Assembly: GCA_019454225.1 (NCBI GenBank) | Contig: CP075370.1 | Location: forward strand, 1,478,001-1,542,000 | DNA length: 64,000 bases | Source: Paracoccaceae bacterium | GTDB lineage: Bacteria; Pseudomonadota; Alphaproteobacteria; Rhodobacterales; Rhodobacteraceae | Direction: 5' to 3' | In this document: positions 16,430 through 26,211 of the stretch, piece after piece | Layout of the letters: each line of letters opens with the position of its first letter | How positions within the stretch are numbered: position 1 is the stretch's first letter | The notes under the pieces: generated by a model | Database searches by the model: none | What the model was told of the DNA's origin: nothing | What the model saw: only the letters and a program-made list of their open reading frames with translations | Made by a program: the position numbers and the translations under genes

Positions 16430-18597
16430 GCCAGTTCAAGGTATCCGGGCTGATCACGATGGACGCCGCCCAGGCGCAGGCGGCGCTGAAGGCCACCAAG
16501 GCCGGGCTGGCGGAAGTTGGCGCCACCGGCGCATCGGCTGGCAGGCAGGCGGCGGCGGGGGCCGACCAGGCCACGGTGGCGGTGCAGCGACAGACGGTGG
16601 CCACCGGCGGGCTGTCGCGGGCCCAGCGGACGCTGACCCAGCAGCTGCTGGCCACCGCCGGGGCCAGCCGGGCGCTGCGCGCGATCGGCCCGGCGCTGCT
16701 GTCGACGCTGTCGCCGGTCAACATGCTGACCTTCGCGGCGGCCGCCCTGGGGGCGACGCTGGCAGACAGTCTGTTCGGCGGGGGCAAGGCCGCCAGGGGT
16801 CTGACCGAGGAGTTGAAGGAGGCAGAGGGCGCCATCGACCGGATGGGCGAGGCGGCCGCGCGCGGCTTCGGTGACCTGCGCAAGCAGTTCGGGTCGATCA
16901 CGCCCGAGTTGCGGCTGTTCAACGAGGAGGTGCGGCGCACCACCCAGCGGATGGCCGAGCTGGAAGCGCAGCAGGCGGCACGGGCCATCAGCGCGCTGGT
17001 CAAGGCGCCGTTCGGCCGCGCCCGCGAGGCGCCGCTGGCCGAGATGCTGGGCGGCTATGTCACGGAGCCGGGCGGGGGCACGGGCATCGTGCCCGAGATC
17101 GCGCGGATCGACGCGATGCTGACGGCGCTCGGCAATTCGAAGGGCATCGGCACGCAGCTGGAACTTGTCCAGTCGCTGCGGCGCGAGGTCCTGCTGGCCG
17201 CGGGCGGTCAGGGCCAGATGACACTGGAGGCGGCCGCGTTCTTCGACCAGTTGAACCAGGTCGAGGAGATGCTCCGGCGCATCCAGGCGGCGCAGCTGGG
17301 CGTCGGGTCGGCGCAGGAACTCGCCAATGCCGAATTGCGCGACAAGCTCGCGCTCCTTCAGGCCGAGAACGGGATCGCTGCGGCGACCCTCGCCTTCGGG
17401 CGCGACAGCGCCCAGGTCGCGGCCCTGCGCGCGGCCGAGGAACGCCGCGTGTTCGAGGCGATGCTGGCGGGCAGCGACGCGAGCGAGGCGCTGAAGGACG
17501 AGATGCGCGCGGCACTGGCCGAGGGGCAGCGACTGGCGGAACTTAACCTGGCCGCAGGTATCCGAGCCGCTGCGGGTGCGGCCGCAGCCCTTGCAGAAAA
17601 GCTTGGCATTTCTCTGGACACCGCAATCAAGCTGGCCGCGCTCGGCCCGCAAGGTGTTGTCAGGGCGAATCCTGATCCATCAGGCCAAGTCTACTCGGGA
17701 CGCGGATCGGTCGTCCCCACGCGCGTAGACGCCTTCATTGCCTCGACCGGCGGTATCACGCCCGAGATCGCAGCGAGATTGCGCAATCTGGGACGCACGG
17801 CAGGCGGCGGCGGCGGCGGCGCGGCGGCGGCCGAGGCGGATGCGGTGGCCGAGCTGATCGCGCGGCTGCGCGGCGAGGTCGAGATCGCCCGCGAGGCCAA
17901 TCCGGTCAAGGCCGAGATGCTGCGCCTGCGCGAGGACCTGGCGGGCGCCTCGGCCGCCGAGCGGGCCGAGGTCGAGGGGCTGATCACGCTGCGCGAGCGC
18001 GAGCGCGCGGCGATGGAGGCGCTGAACTACGTCGCCGACCAGACCGGAACGGCGCTGATCGACGCGCTGATGGGTGGCAAGGACGCGGGCGAGCAGCTGA
18101 TCCGCACGCTCGCCCGGGCCGTCGCGCAGGCGGCGCTGCTGGGCACCGGGCCGCTGGCGGGCCTCTTCGGCGGCGTCGGCATCCTCGGCATCCTCGGTGG
18201 CGGCGGCATCCAGCGGCGCGCGGGCGGCGGCTGGATCACCGGGCCCGGCGGGCCGACCGGCGACCGCATTCCGGCCCTGCTGTCCGACGGCGAGTTCGTC
18301 GTGCGGGCCGCCGCCGCCGCCCGCAACCGCGACCTCCTGGAACAGATCAACGCCGGATCGCCGCCGCGCTTTGCCAGGGGCGGCTGGGCCGGATCGGCAC
18401 CGGAGGGGACCGCGCCGGGCGGCGGCCAGATCGGCACGCTGCGTGTCGACCTTGCCCCCGGCCTGCGGGCGGAGATGCGCCAGATCGCCCGCGACGTGGC
18501 GATCGACGTGGTGCAGGAGGGGCTCGGCGCCTATGACACCGAGCGCCTGCCCGACCGCATTGCCGAGATCGACGGCGACCGGCGGAGGCGCGGCTGA
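16426..18597 (+). CDS. Tape measure protein
   Basis: A 723-residue protein with long Ala-rich helical stretches, an early hydrophobic segment (LLSTLSPVNMLTFAAAALGA) and Gly-rich hydrophobic and loop segments near the C terminus (GIQRRAGGGWITGPGGPTGD, ALLSDGEFVVRA). The latter is the tape-measure C-terminal pattern. It sets tail length. GTG 16,426 overlaps the chaperone stop as GTGA; the open frame extends upstream but no better start exists. Length suggests a tail near 100 nm by the usual residue-to-length rule. The stop overlaps the next ATG. Confidence 0.9.
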   Translation: MSQFKVSGLITMDAAQAQAALKATKAGLAEVGATGASAGRQAAAGADQATVAVQRQTVATGGLSRAQRTLTQQLLATAGASRALRAIGPALLSTLSPVNMLTFAAAALGATLADSLFGGGKAARGLTEELKEAEGAIDRMGEAAARGFGDLRKQFGSITPELRLFNEEVRRTTQRMAELEAQQAARAISALVKAPFGRAREAPLAEMLGGYVTEPGGGTGIVPEIARIDAMLTALGNSKGIGTQLELVQSLRREVLLAAGGQGQMTLEAAAFFDQLNQVEEMLRRIQAAQLGVGSAQELANAELRDKLALLQAENGIAAATLAFGRDSAQVAALRAAEERRVFEAMLAGSDASEALKDEMRAALAEGQRLAELNLAAGIRAAAGAAAALAEKLGISLDTAIKLAALGPQGVVRANPDPSGQVYSGRGSVVPTRVDAFIASTGGITPEIAARLRNLGRTAGGGGGGAAAAEADAVAELIARLRGEVEIAREANPVKAEMLRLREDLAGASAAERAEVEGLITLRERERAAMEALNYVADQTGTALIDALMGGKDAGEQLIRTLARAVAQAALLGTGPLAGLFGGVGILGILGGGGIQRRAGGGWITGPGGPTGDRIPALLSDGEFVVRAAAAARNRDLLEQINAGSPPRFARGGWAGSAPEGTAPGGGQIGTLRVDLAPGLRAEMRQIARDVAIDVVQEGLGAYDTERLPDRIAEIDGDRRRRG

Positions 18598-19274
18598 TGG
18601 CCCTGACCTTTCCCCTGCCGCTGGCCGACTTCCTCGACCTGCTGCCGGTCGCCGGTGTCTCCTTCGACCTGGGCGAGGCGATGCAGTCCGACGAGACGGG
18701 CGGCGGCGAACTGCTGGTCGCCGAGCTGGGTGCCCGCCTCTGGGAGGGCCGCGTGGTGCTGGGCGCCATGGACTATCGCGAGGCGCAGGACGCGGCCGCG
18801 CTGATCGACCTGATACGCGCCCCGGGCCGCTCCTTCCTCCTGGCCGACCTGCGGCGGCGCGGCCCCGCCTCGGACCCTGCGGGGACCGTGCTGTCCGCCT
18901 TCAACCCGTTCGGGCCCACGCGGCTCGCGAACACGCAGTCCGGCGGGCGCGAGATCGTGCTGACCGGACTGCCCGCTTCCTTTGTCCTGTCGCGCGGCGA
19001 CCGGCTGGCCTTCGACTACGGCAGCCCGGCACGCTGCGCCTGGCACCGCATCGTCACGGGCAACACGGCGGACAGCTTCGGGGATTCGACCGGCTGGATG
19101 GAGGTCGTGCCGCCGATCCGGCCGGGCGTGACCGGCACGCCCACGGTCACCCTGCTGCGCCCTGCGCTGCGCGCGGTCTATCGCCCGGGCAGCTGGCAGC
19201 CTGGCGAGACCCGCGACCGGCTGGTCACCGGCGCATCCTTCGGCTGGGTGCAGCAGCTGGCGGGGCTTGCCTGA
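18597..19274 (+). CDS. Distal tail protein (Dit-like / tail-tip)
   Basis: A 225-residue beta-rich protein immediately after the tape measure, the usual Dit position. It opens with FPLPLADFLDLLPVAGVSFDL and contains ALIDLIRAPGRSFLLADLRR and VTLLRPALRAVYRPGSWQPG. In the RcGTA tail the first tip gene occupies the same place. It probably forms the ring joining tube and tip. Assignment rests mainly on position. Confidence 0.65.
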   Translation: MALTFPLPLADFLDLLPVAGVSFDLGEAMQSDETGGGELLVAELGARLWEGRVVLGAMDYREAQDAAALIDLIRAPGRSFLLADLRRRGPASDPAGTVLSAFNPFGPTRLANTQSGGREIVLTGLPASFVLSRGDRLAFDYGSPARCAWHRIVTGNTADSFGDSTGWMEVVPPIRPGVTGTPTVTLLRPALRAVYRPGSWQPGETRDRLVTGASFGWVQQLAGLA

Positions 19275-19963
19275 TGCGTGAACACGATCCCGCCCTCGCC
19301 GCCCTGATCGCCGCGCGCCGCGGCCTGGTGGTGCGCCTGCTGTTCTGGATCGTGGCGCGCGACCGGGTGACCGGCGACCCCGAGCCCTTCGGCTTCTGCT
19401 CGGACGTCGAGCCGATGACCCTGACGATCGGCGATGACGAGCGGGTCTATCACGCGGCGGGCGGGCTCCTGCGGTCCGATCCCGTGATCGCCGAGACCGG
19501 GCTCGTGGTCAGGATGCAGACCATCCGGCTGTCGGGCGTGCATCCCCGAATCGACGAGGCGATGCGGGCCTATGACGCGCGCCTGGCGCCGGTCGAGCTG
19601 CACCGCCTGGTCCTCGATCCCGAGACGGGCGAGGCGGCGGGACCGCCCGTGCTCCTGTTCCGGGGCGTGGTCGACAAGGCACCGATCCGCACGCCCGAGA
19701 AGGGCGGCACCACCACGATCAGCCTGACGCTTGCCCCATCCGCCCGCGACCTGACGCGCCCGCTGACGCTCAAGAAGTCTGATGCAAGCCAGCAACTGCG
19801 GGGCGGCGACCGGTTCCGGCGCTACGCCGATGTGAGCAAGGTGGTCGATGTCTGGTGGGGGGCCGCGCGCTACACGGCGCCCGTCGCCCCGCCCGTCACC
19901 TCGACCGAGAAGGGTTCGGCCACCGCTCCGGGCGGCGACCGGCCGGACGGGAGCAACCGATGA
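19274..19963 (+). CDS. Tail-tip protein, DUF2163-like (GTA gp13 position)
   Basis: A 229-residue protein starting MREHDPALAALIAARRGLVV and rich in strands (TLTIGDDERVYHAAGG, RTPEKGGTTTISLTLAPSARD, RRYADVSKVVDVWWG). It resembles the DUF2163-type hub protein that follows the distal tail gene in RcGTA. It overlaps both neighbours by one to four bases. The true family should be verified; the C terminus is a disordered tail. Confidence 0.6.
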   Translation: MREHDPALAALIAARRGLVVRLLFWIVARDRVTGDPEPFGFCSDVEPMTLTIGDDERVYHAAGGLLRSDPVIAETGLVVRMQTIRLSGVHPRIDEAMRAYDARLAPVELHRLVLDPETGEAAGPPVLLFRGVVDKAPIRTPEKGGTTTISLTLAPSARDLTRPLTLKKSDASQQLRGGDRFRRYADVSKVVDVWWGAARYTAPVAPPVTSTEKGSATAPGGDRPDGSNR

Positions 19964-20373
19964 TCGCGCGCCGCCTTCCCGACTGGCGCAGCCGCCTCGG
20001 CACCTATGTCGCCGGGGCCGCCGCGACCCGGTACCGGCCCGGCCGCCACGACTGCGCACTCTTTGCCGCCGGAGCGGTGGCCGCGATGACCGGCAGCGAT
20101 CCGGCCGCCCCCTGGCGCGGCAGATACACCACGTTGCGCGGCGGGTTCAGGGTGCTGCGCCGCGCCGGATACCGCGATCACCTGGCGCTGGTGACCGCGA
20201 CACTGGCGCCCTGCCCGCCGTCCTTCGCCCGGGCGGGAGACCTGGCAGCGGTGCCGGGCGAGGCGGGCCTGGCGCTGGGCGTGGTGCAGGGCGAGCGGAT
20301 CTACGTGCTGCGCGAGACCGGCCTGGCCACGGTGGACCTGCTGCAGGCCGTGGCGGCATGGCGGGTGCCGTGA
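19960..20373 (+). CDS. DUF6950-like tail-tip protein (cell-wall peptidase position)
   Basis: A 137-residue protein with the pattern HDCALFAAGAVAAMTG followed by PWRGRYTTLRGGFRVL, like the DUF6950 proteins that take the place of the NlpC/P60 peptidase in GTA-like tails. Cys and the following aspects of the motif are suggestive of a papain-like fold, but catalytic activity is not demonstrated by the sequence. It is coupled to both neighbours by overlaps. Confidence 0.7.
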   Translation: MIARRLPDWRSRLGTYVAGAAATRYRPGRHDCALFAAGAVAAMTGSDPAAPWRGRYTTLRGGFRVLRRAGYRDHLALVTATLAPCPPSFARAGDLAAVPGEAGLALGVVQGERIYVLRETGLATVDLLQAVAAWRVP

Positions 20374-23087
20374 TGGCCTGGCGCGCGCTCCTGATCCTGC
20401 TGGCGCTGGCCGGTCCCGCCCATGCGGGGCCGGTGGCGGCGCTGGTGGGCCTGCTGACCGGCGCGGCGGGGTTTACCGGCGCGATCACGCTGGGCGCGTT
20501 CTGGACCTCCGTCGGCGGGCGGCTCCTGGTCACGGTGGTCCTGACCGCGCTGAGCCGGGCGCGGGTGCCCCGGGCCCGCGATCCCGGGCTGCAGACGCGG
20601 GTTACCCAGGCGGGCGGCACCAACCCCGCCACGGTGATCCTTGGGCGCTATGCCACGGGCGGAACCGCCGTCTGCCCGCCGATGTCGCACGGACCCTCGA
20701 ACCGCGACCTGACCTATGTGATCGACCTGGCGGACATGCCGATCCATGGCCTGTCGCGGCTGGCGATCGACGGAGAATGGGTCGAGCTGGATGAGACGCC
20801 CGATGGCGACGGCTTCCTGCCGGTCCTCGGGCGATTCGCGGGCAAGGCCCGGATCAAGGTCCATGACGGCACGCAGACGGCGGCCGACCCCTGGCTGCTC
20901 GCGACCTATGCCGACTATCCCGAGCGGCCCTGGTCGGAGGACATGGTGGGCACGGGTGTCGCCTATGCGATCCTCGTGTTCCGTTACGACCGCGAGGTCT
21001 ACCAGAACCTGCCGAAGGTGCTGTTCGAGATCGACGGATCGCCGCTCTACGATCCCCGGGAGGACAGCACCGTCGGCGGCAGCGGCGATCATCGCCGGGA
21101 CGATCCCGACAGCTGGGCGTTCACGCTGAACCCGGTCGTCATGGCCTACAACATCCGGACGGGCCTGGCGCTGCCCGACGGGTCGGTCTGGGGCGGCGGC
21201 GATCCGGTCGAGCTGCCGCTGTCGAACTGGATGGCGGCGATGAACGCCTGCGACGAGCCGGTCGACATCGGCGACGAGGCGACCGAGCCGCAGTACCGCG
21301 CGGGCTTCGAGGTGCGGCTGGACGACGAGCCTGCCGCGGTCATCGAGGAGCTGATGAAGGCCTGCGCCGGGGCGGTGTCGGAGGCGGGCGGACGCTGCCG
21401 GGTGCGGGTGGGGCCGCCGGGCCTGCCCGCGATGGTGATCACCGATGCCGATGTCCTGGTCAGCCGTCCGCAGGACTACGACCCGTTCCCGGGACTTCAG
21501 ACGACCTTCAACGGGGTCACGGCCGCGCATCCCTCGCCCGACGCGCTCTGGGAGGCGACCGATGCCCCGCCGCTACACGATGCGGCCTTCGAGGCCGCGG
21601 ACGGCGGCCGCCGCCTGCCCGCAGACCTGTCCCTGCCTGCCGTGCCCTACGGTCTGCAGGTGCAGCGGCTGATGCGTGCGGCGCTGTCCGACCACCGGCG
21701 GATGCTGCGCCACGGGCTGAGCCTGCCGCCTGCCGCCGCCGCGCTGGAACCGCTCGACACGCTGGCCTGGACCAGCGCGCGCAACGGCTATGATGGCAAG
21801 CTCTTCGACATCGGCCAGGTGGCCGACGAGGCGCTGAGCCTGGTGCAGGCCGTCGCACTGCGCGAGGTCGATCCCGACGACTGGCTCTGGGACCCCGAGA
21901 CCGCCGTGATCGTCGCGCCGGTCTCGGGCGCGGTGGTGCCCCCGGTTGCCGCGACCGTCGACGGCTTCGCGGCGACCGCCATCACGTTGGGCGACGGCGA
22001 TACCGACCGCCGGGCCGCGATCCGGCTGGACTGGGACGCGGGCTCGGCGGCGGGCGCCACGGCGCTGTCCTGGGAGCTGCGGCTCGAGGGTGGCGCCACT
22101 GTCCTTCAGGGCACCACGGCGGCGGTGCTGACCGGCGCGCTGGTGCTGGCCGACGGGGTGCTGCCCGCCACCGACTACGAGGTGCGGGCGCGCTGGCTGG
22201 ACGACCGGCCGCCCGCATGGACCGACTGGGAGCCGGTGACGACCGATGCCGTGGGCCTGTCGGGCGAGGACGTGGCCGAGGGCGCGGTGACGCGCCGGGC
22301 CTTCCTGTCGCGGACCGCGGTGATGACGATCTCGCCGGTGGGCGCCGATATGCTGCCCGGCTTGGGGTCGGCCACGGGCTACACGCTCGGCACCAATATC
22401 GCGATCACCGGCGGCGAGATCGTGGTGACTGCCTCGGGCGCCAACCGGCAGCTGACCTATCCGCTGACCCTGACGCCGGGGGAATCCTACCGTCACCGGT
22501 TCACCGTGGCGACGCGGTCGGGCGGCGCGGTGGCGCCCCAGCTGCGCGGTGGCACGCTGGTCCCAGGCACCAGCCGTACCAGCGTCGGCACCTTTGACGA
22601 GACGCTGGTGGCGGTGACCGGCAACACCGAGGGCGCACTGCAGTTCAACTCCGCCGCTGCGATGACCCTCTCCGCCTGGTCGATCCGCCCGGTCACGGTC
22701 GGCGCGGGGTCGGCCGTCACGGTGTCGGGCACCACCGAATACGATCCGGCCGCCTACCTGGGCGATCCCGCCGCGCCCCGCAATCCGGTCGTCGCCAAGC
22801 TCGGCGCCACGATCCGGCCGGTCGGCCCCGAGGCGGGCAGCATCGTGCTGATGCTGCAGCGCGACGCGGGCAGCGGATGGTCCGACGTGCAGTCCTTCGC
22901 CTTTGCCTTCCCGGCCGCCGCAGCGCCGATCTACGCGCTGCGGCAGGTGATCTTCTCGGCCGACCACGGCCACACCGCCATCCCCACCGGCGCCGCCGAC
23001 TACCGCCTGGTGGGCTATGTCACCTCGGGCTCGCCCGCCGTCGAGATCGAGGATGTCGCCATGATCCTGGAGCAGCTGAGCCGATGA
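20373..23087 (+). CDS. Host-specificity / central tail fibre protein (gpJ- and GTA gp15-like)
   Basis: A 904-residue protein with an N-terminal hydrophobic pair (residues about 3-17 and 20-55), then a large tip region (RVTQAGGTNPATVILGRYA, FRYDREVYQNLPKVLFEIDG, ALPDGSVWGGGDPVELPLSN). The C-terminal ~350 residues contain repeated beta domains of fibronectin-like character (TALSWELRLEGGATVLQGTT, ATDYEVRARWLDDRPPAWTD). Such proteins form the tail spike and contact the receptor. The overlap with the previous stop fixes ATG 20,373; an earlier in-frame ATG at 20,358 is possible. Confidence 0.82.
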   Translation: MAWRALLILLALAGPAHAGPVAALVGLLTGAAGFTGAITLGAFWTSVGGRLLVTVVLTALSRARVPRARDPGLQTRVTQAGGTNPATVILGRYATGGTAVCPPMSHGPSNRDLTYVIDLADMPIHGLSRLAIDGEWVELDETPDGDGFLPVLGRFAGKARIKVHDGTQTAADPWLLATYADYPERPWSEDMVGTGVAYAILVFRYDREVYQNLPKVLFEIDGSPLYDPREDSTVGGSGDHRRDDPDSWAFTLNPVVMAYNIRTGLALPDGSVWGGGDPVELPLSNWMAAMNACDEPVDIGDEATEPQYRAGFEVRLDDEPAAVIEELMKACAGAVSEAGGRCRVRVGPPGLPAMVITDADVLVSRPQDYDPFPGLQTTFNGVTAAHPSPDALWEATDAPPLHDAAFEAADGGRRLPADLSLPAVPYGLQVQRLMRAALSDHRRMLRHGLSLPPAAAALEPLDTLAWTSARNGYDGKLFDIGQVADEALSLVQAVALREVDPDDWLWDPETAVIVAPVSGAVVPPVAATVDGFAATAITLGDGDTDRRAAIRLDWDAGSAAGATALSWELRLEGGATVLQGTTAAVLTGALVLADGVLPATDYEVRARWLDDRPPAWTDWEPVTTDAVGLSGEDVAEGAVTRRAFLSRTAVMTISPVGADMLPGLGSATGYTLGTNIAITGGEIVVTASGANRQLTYPLTLTPGESYRHRFTVATRSGGAVAPQLRGGTLVPGTSRTSVGTFDETLVAVTGNTEGALQFNSAAAMTLSAWSIRPVTVGAGSAVTVSGTTEYDPAAYLGDPAAPRNPVVAKLGATIRPVGPEAGSIVLMLQRDAGSGWSDVQSFAFAFPAAAAPIYALRQVIFSADHGHTAIPTGAADYRLVGYVTSGSPAVEIEDVAMILEQLSR

Positions 23088-25387
23088 TCGAGACAGACCT
23101 TCCTACGCGCGACATCCTGATCCGCCTGTCCGACGCGGGCGGCCTGCTGAGGCCGGGCATGGAGCTGGTGTTCACGCTCAGCGAACCCGACCAGGACGGC
23201 AGCCGCGTGGTGACCACCACCCCGACCCGGGTGCGGCTGACGGCAGACGGCGCGACCGTGCCCCTCTGGCCGCCGGTCAGGGGCCTGCGCGGCGCGCACT
23301 ACAGGGTGCAGGTGGTCGACGGGCTGCGGCCGACGCTGATTGGCCGGGTCCAGCCGCGCGACGAGGACGGCCAGACGCTGGGCGGTCTCCTGGCCGAGGC
23401 GATCCCCGAGCCGCCGGGCTACTACCGCGTCCTGACGACGGAGGAGGCGGGCGCGGCGCTGGCGCAGGCGGCCGGGCAGGCGGCGCTGGCCGGGCAGGCG
23501 GCAGGGCAGGCCGACGGCGCGGCGGTCCGCGCCGAGGAGGCCCGCGACGCCACCACCGCCGTGGCGCTGTTCCGGGGTGTATATGACGACGTCGAGACCG
23601 CGCTCGGCCCCGGCGGTGTTGCCGAGGGAGAGAGCTTCGGGATCGTCGTCGAGGGGATCGGCACCGAACTCTACCGCCACGATCCCGGGCCTGTTGCAAC
23701 CTATCTGATGACCGTGCCTTCGGATGGCCGCATCAACGGGCTGGAGGCGGAGGTCACACCCCGCCTGAATGCGCCGGGGGTCGCCGAGGATCTGGAGATC
23801 GACCCGGTCTATCGCGTCGTCGAGCAGAGCGCGGACGGCCGACTGCTCTATGCGCAGCGCTGGGACGGGCGGCTTGACGGGGGCGGGATCGGCTTTGCCA
23901 GCGGCTTCGCGGTGGGCGACATCAGGGCCGAGCTGGTCGACGACCCGCGCTTCCTCGAACTCTGGCTCTCGGCCGAGGGCTATCCGATGGGTGGCATCAC
24001 GCGACGTGGCCAGCTGGTCAGCTGGTCCGGCAGCGCCGATGGCAACGATGCGCTGAACGCGCCCGACTGGACCGCGGCAGGCGACGAGGTGATCCCGGTC
24101 TGCCGCACGGGCCAGTCGCTGGATCTCGGCACCAAGTCGAGCCTGCCTGCCCCGCTCTTCGCCGCGATGCAGGAGCCTGTCCTGCCCGGCCGCGCCTTCA
24201 CCTTCGGCCGGTCCGGCCCCCGGTTCATGGCCTCGCACGATTCGGGGCGCGCTGCGCCGGTGTCCGAGGTCACGCTCCGCCGCCTCGAGAACCACCGCGA
24301 AAGCGCCAGATCGAACCGCGCCACCAGCGCCTGGACCTTCCTGAAGCAGGTCGGCCCGGCGCTGCCGGGCGCCCGCTTCGTGACCTTCACCTGCGGCGTC
24401 GGCGGCTCGAAGATCGAGGTCGTCAACACCGGCCCGTCCGGCCTGTCGCGTCGCCGGGCCCTGGCCGCGATGCGCCGCTTCGCCGACACCAGGCTGGTGC
24501 CCTTCGCGCGTCGCGCCGTGCTGATGTTCGACCACGGCAACGCGAACAAGGACGATGGCTTCGAGTATCACAAGGGCCTGATCCGGCGCATCGTCGCCCT
24601 GCATGCCGCCGACATCGCCGCCGCCGGGGGCACGCCCGACAGCCCCGAGCCGGGCGAGGGCCTGTTCACCGTTCTGACGGCCAGCGCGGGCGTCTATTCC
24701 CCGGGTACCCGCGCCTCGGAGGTGCCGCTCGCGCAGCTGGCCGTCTCGCTCGAGGATCCGCGCGTCGCGGTCTGGGGCCCGGAATACGTCTGCCACATGG
24801 CGATCGGCGCGCTCGCCGAGGCGGGCGAGGACGATCCGGTCCACCGCTCTGCGTTGGGCCAGATGCAGGTCGGCGCCTATCAGGCGCGCGCCTGGCTTGC
24901 ACTCCTGGCCGGGGCCAAGCGGATGCCGCTCTACTGTCCCGGTCCCGCGGTGCTGGCGCCCGACGGGCTGTCGGTCAGCTGGACCTACCTCAATCCCGAG
25001 GCCGGGCCGCTCGAGATCGACACGACGCTGGTCACCGATCCGGCCACCGATGCCACCTACGAGGCCGCCGATCCGCGCCGTCCCTTCGGCATCCTGCTGG
25101 CCGATGCGACCGGCAAGCTGCCGCATCCGACGGTCACCGTCTCCGGCGTCAGCGTGTCCGGCAATGAGGTGACCGCCAGCCTGTCGTCGGCGATCGGCGA
25201 TCCGGCGACCGCCATGGTCAACGTCGCGAACTACTATGACCTGGGCGCCAACGCGGTCCAGGGCAACCGGCATGGCGCGCGGGCCTGCATCCGCAACACA
25301 TCCGTCGACACGGTCACGATCGGTGACACGACGATCCGGCTGGATGACTACGCCGTGCCGCAGCGCCTCACCCTGACAGGAGCCTGA
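23084..25387 (+). CDS. Tail fibre/spike with SGNH-type esterase domain
   Basis: A 767-residue protein. The first ~120 residues look like an attachment domain, followed by an Ala-rich helix (about 125-165). From about 335 a hydrolase domain shows SGNH blocks: GQS with Ser345, a GVGGSK motif near 440, and DPVH at 584-587, the usual Asp-X-X-His pair. Such phage esterases deacetylate surface polysaccharide (sialate O-acetylesterase-like). The C-terminal ~150 residues are beta-rich. It overlaps the previous stop. Substrate is unknown. Confidence 0.75.
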   Translation: MIETDLPTRDILIRLSDAGGLLRPGMELVFTLSEPDQDGSRVVTTTPTRVRLTADGATVPLWPPVRGLRGAHYRVQVVDGLRPTLIGRVQPRDEDGQTLGGLLAEAIPEPPGYYRVLTTEEAGAALAQAAGQAALAGQAAGQADGAAVRAEEARDATTAVALFRGVYDDVETALGPGGVAEGESFGIVVEGIGTELYRHDPGPVATYLMTVPSDGRINGLEAEVTPRLNAPGVAEDLEIDPVYRVVEQSADGRLLYAQRWDGRLDGGGIGFASGFAVGDIRAELVDDPRFLELWLSAEGYPMGGITRRGQLVSWSGSADGNDALNAPDWTAAGDEVIPVCRTGQSLDLGTKSSLPAPLFAAMQEPVLPGRAFTFGRSGPRFMASHDSGRAAPVSEVTLRRLENHRESARSNRATSAWTFLKQVGPALPGARFVTFTCGVGGSKIEVVNTGPSGLSRRRALAAMRRFADTRLVPFARRAVLMFDHGNANKDDGFEYHKGLIRRIVALHAADIAAAGGTPDSPEPGEGLFTVLTASAGVYSPGTRASEVPLAQLAVSLEDPRVAVWGPEYVCHMAIGALAEAGEDDPVHRSALGQMQVGAYQARAWLALLAGAKRMPLYCPGPAVLAPDGLSVSWTYLNPEAGPLEIDTTLVTDPATDATYEAADPRRPFGILLADATGKLPHPTVTVSGVSVSGNEVTASLSSAIGDPATAMVNVANYYDLGANAVQGNRHGARACIRNTSVDTVTIGDTTIRLDDYAVPQRLTLTGA

Positions 25388-25388
25388 G

Positions 25389-26207
25389 ATGTCGAACTGC
25401 CTCGTCCGGACCTTTCCCTATCCCGCGCCCGCCGGGTGGACCGGCCCGATCTACCAGCCCCCGGCCAGCGTGATCCTCGCGCGCGAGGAACTGGCCTTCT
25501 GGGGCGATGGCGGGACTGCCGAACTGGCCGGTGGCGGTGTCGGGGCCTGGCATTCGCGCGGCACGCTCGAGGCCGGGTATCTGCAGGAGACGCCCGCCAA
25601 CCGCGCGCTGCTCGTGCCGAACGGCGATTCCGCTGTCATCGGCGGGCGGCCCTGGCTCTATTTCGACGGGGCCACGGCCAGCCCCGGCAACACCCGCGAC
25701 TATCTGCTCCCGAATGACGCGCTGGCAGCGCTCGACCCGGCGCTGCCCTATTCCATGATCGGCGTGATCCGCCCCGACCAGCCCGGCAACCTCAGCTTCG
25801 TCTGGGGCAACAACAGCCTCGGCGACAATGCGGTCGGGGTCTACCTGGGCGGCACCAACGCGAGCCTCTCCTATACCCATGGCCGCACGCAGGAGCGGCT
25901 GGCGGCCAACGTGACGGCGGGCGCATGGATCGCCTATGCCGTCGGCTGGAACGGCATCCGCCATACCCTGATCGTCGACGGGGCGCGCCAGAACGGCACG
26001 CCCGGCACCGCCCCGGTCACCCCGATTCCGCTGCTGATCGGAACCCGGTCCGACGAGACCCCGAACGTCAGCCGGTTCACCGGCGGGATGGCGATGCACA
26101 TGTTCTTCCGCGGTGTCGACGTGACCGACGATCCGGTCTTCTGGGCCCATCTGCGCGGCTATCTGCAGGCCTACTACGGCTGGGCCGACGACCCGCTCGC
26201 CGCCTGA
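25389..26207 (+). CDS. LamG/concanavalin-like tail protein
   Basis: A 272-residue beta-rich protein starting one base after the fibre gene, with a jelly-roll pattern (PYSMIGVIRPDQPGNLSFVW, AWIAYAVGWNGIRHTLIVDG, IPLLIGTRSDETPNVSRFTG). Laminin G-like domains bind glycans, so it is probably a receptor-binding or fibre-tip protein. The last ~25 residues (FWAHLRGYLQAYYGW) are helical. It is the last structural gene before the double hairpin. Confidence 0.7.
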   Translation: MSNCLVRTFPYPAPAGWTGPIYQPPASVILAREELAFWGDGGTAELAGGGVGAWHSRGTLEAGYLQETPANRALLVPNGDSAVIGGRPWLYFDGATASPGNTRDYLLPNDALAALDPALPYSMIGVIRPDQPGNLSFVWGNNSLGDNAVGVYLGGTNASLSYTHGRTQERLAANVTAGAWIAYAVGWNGIRHTLIVDGARQNGTPGTAPVTPIPLLIGTRSDETPNVSRFTGGMAMHMFFRGVDVTDDPVFWAHLRGYLQAYYGWADDPLAA

Positions 26208-26211
26208 CGGT

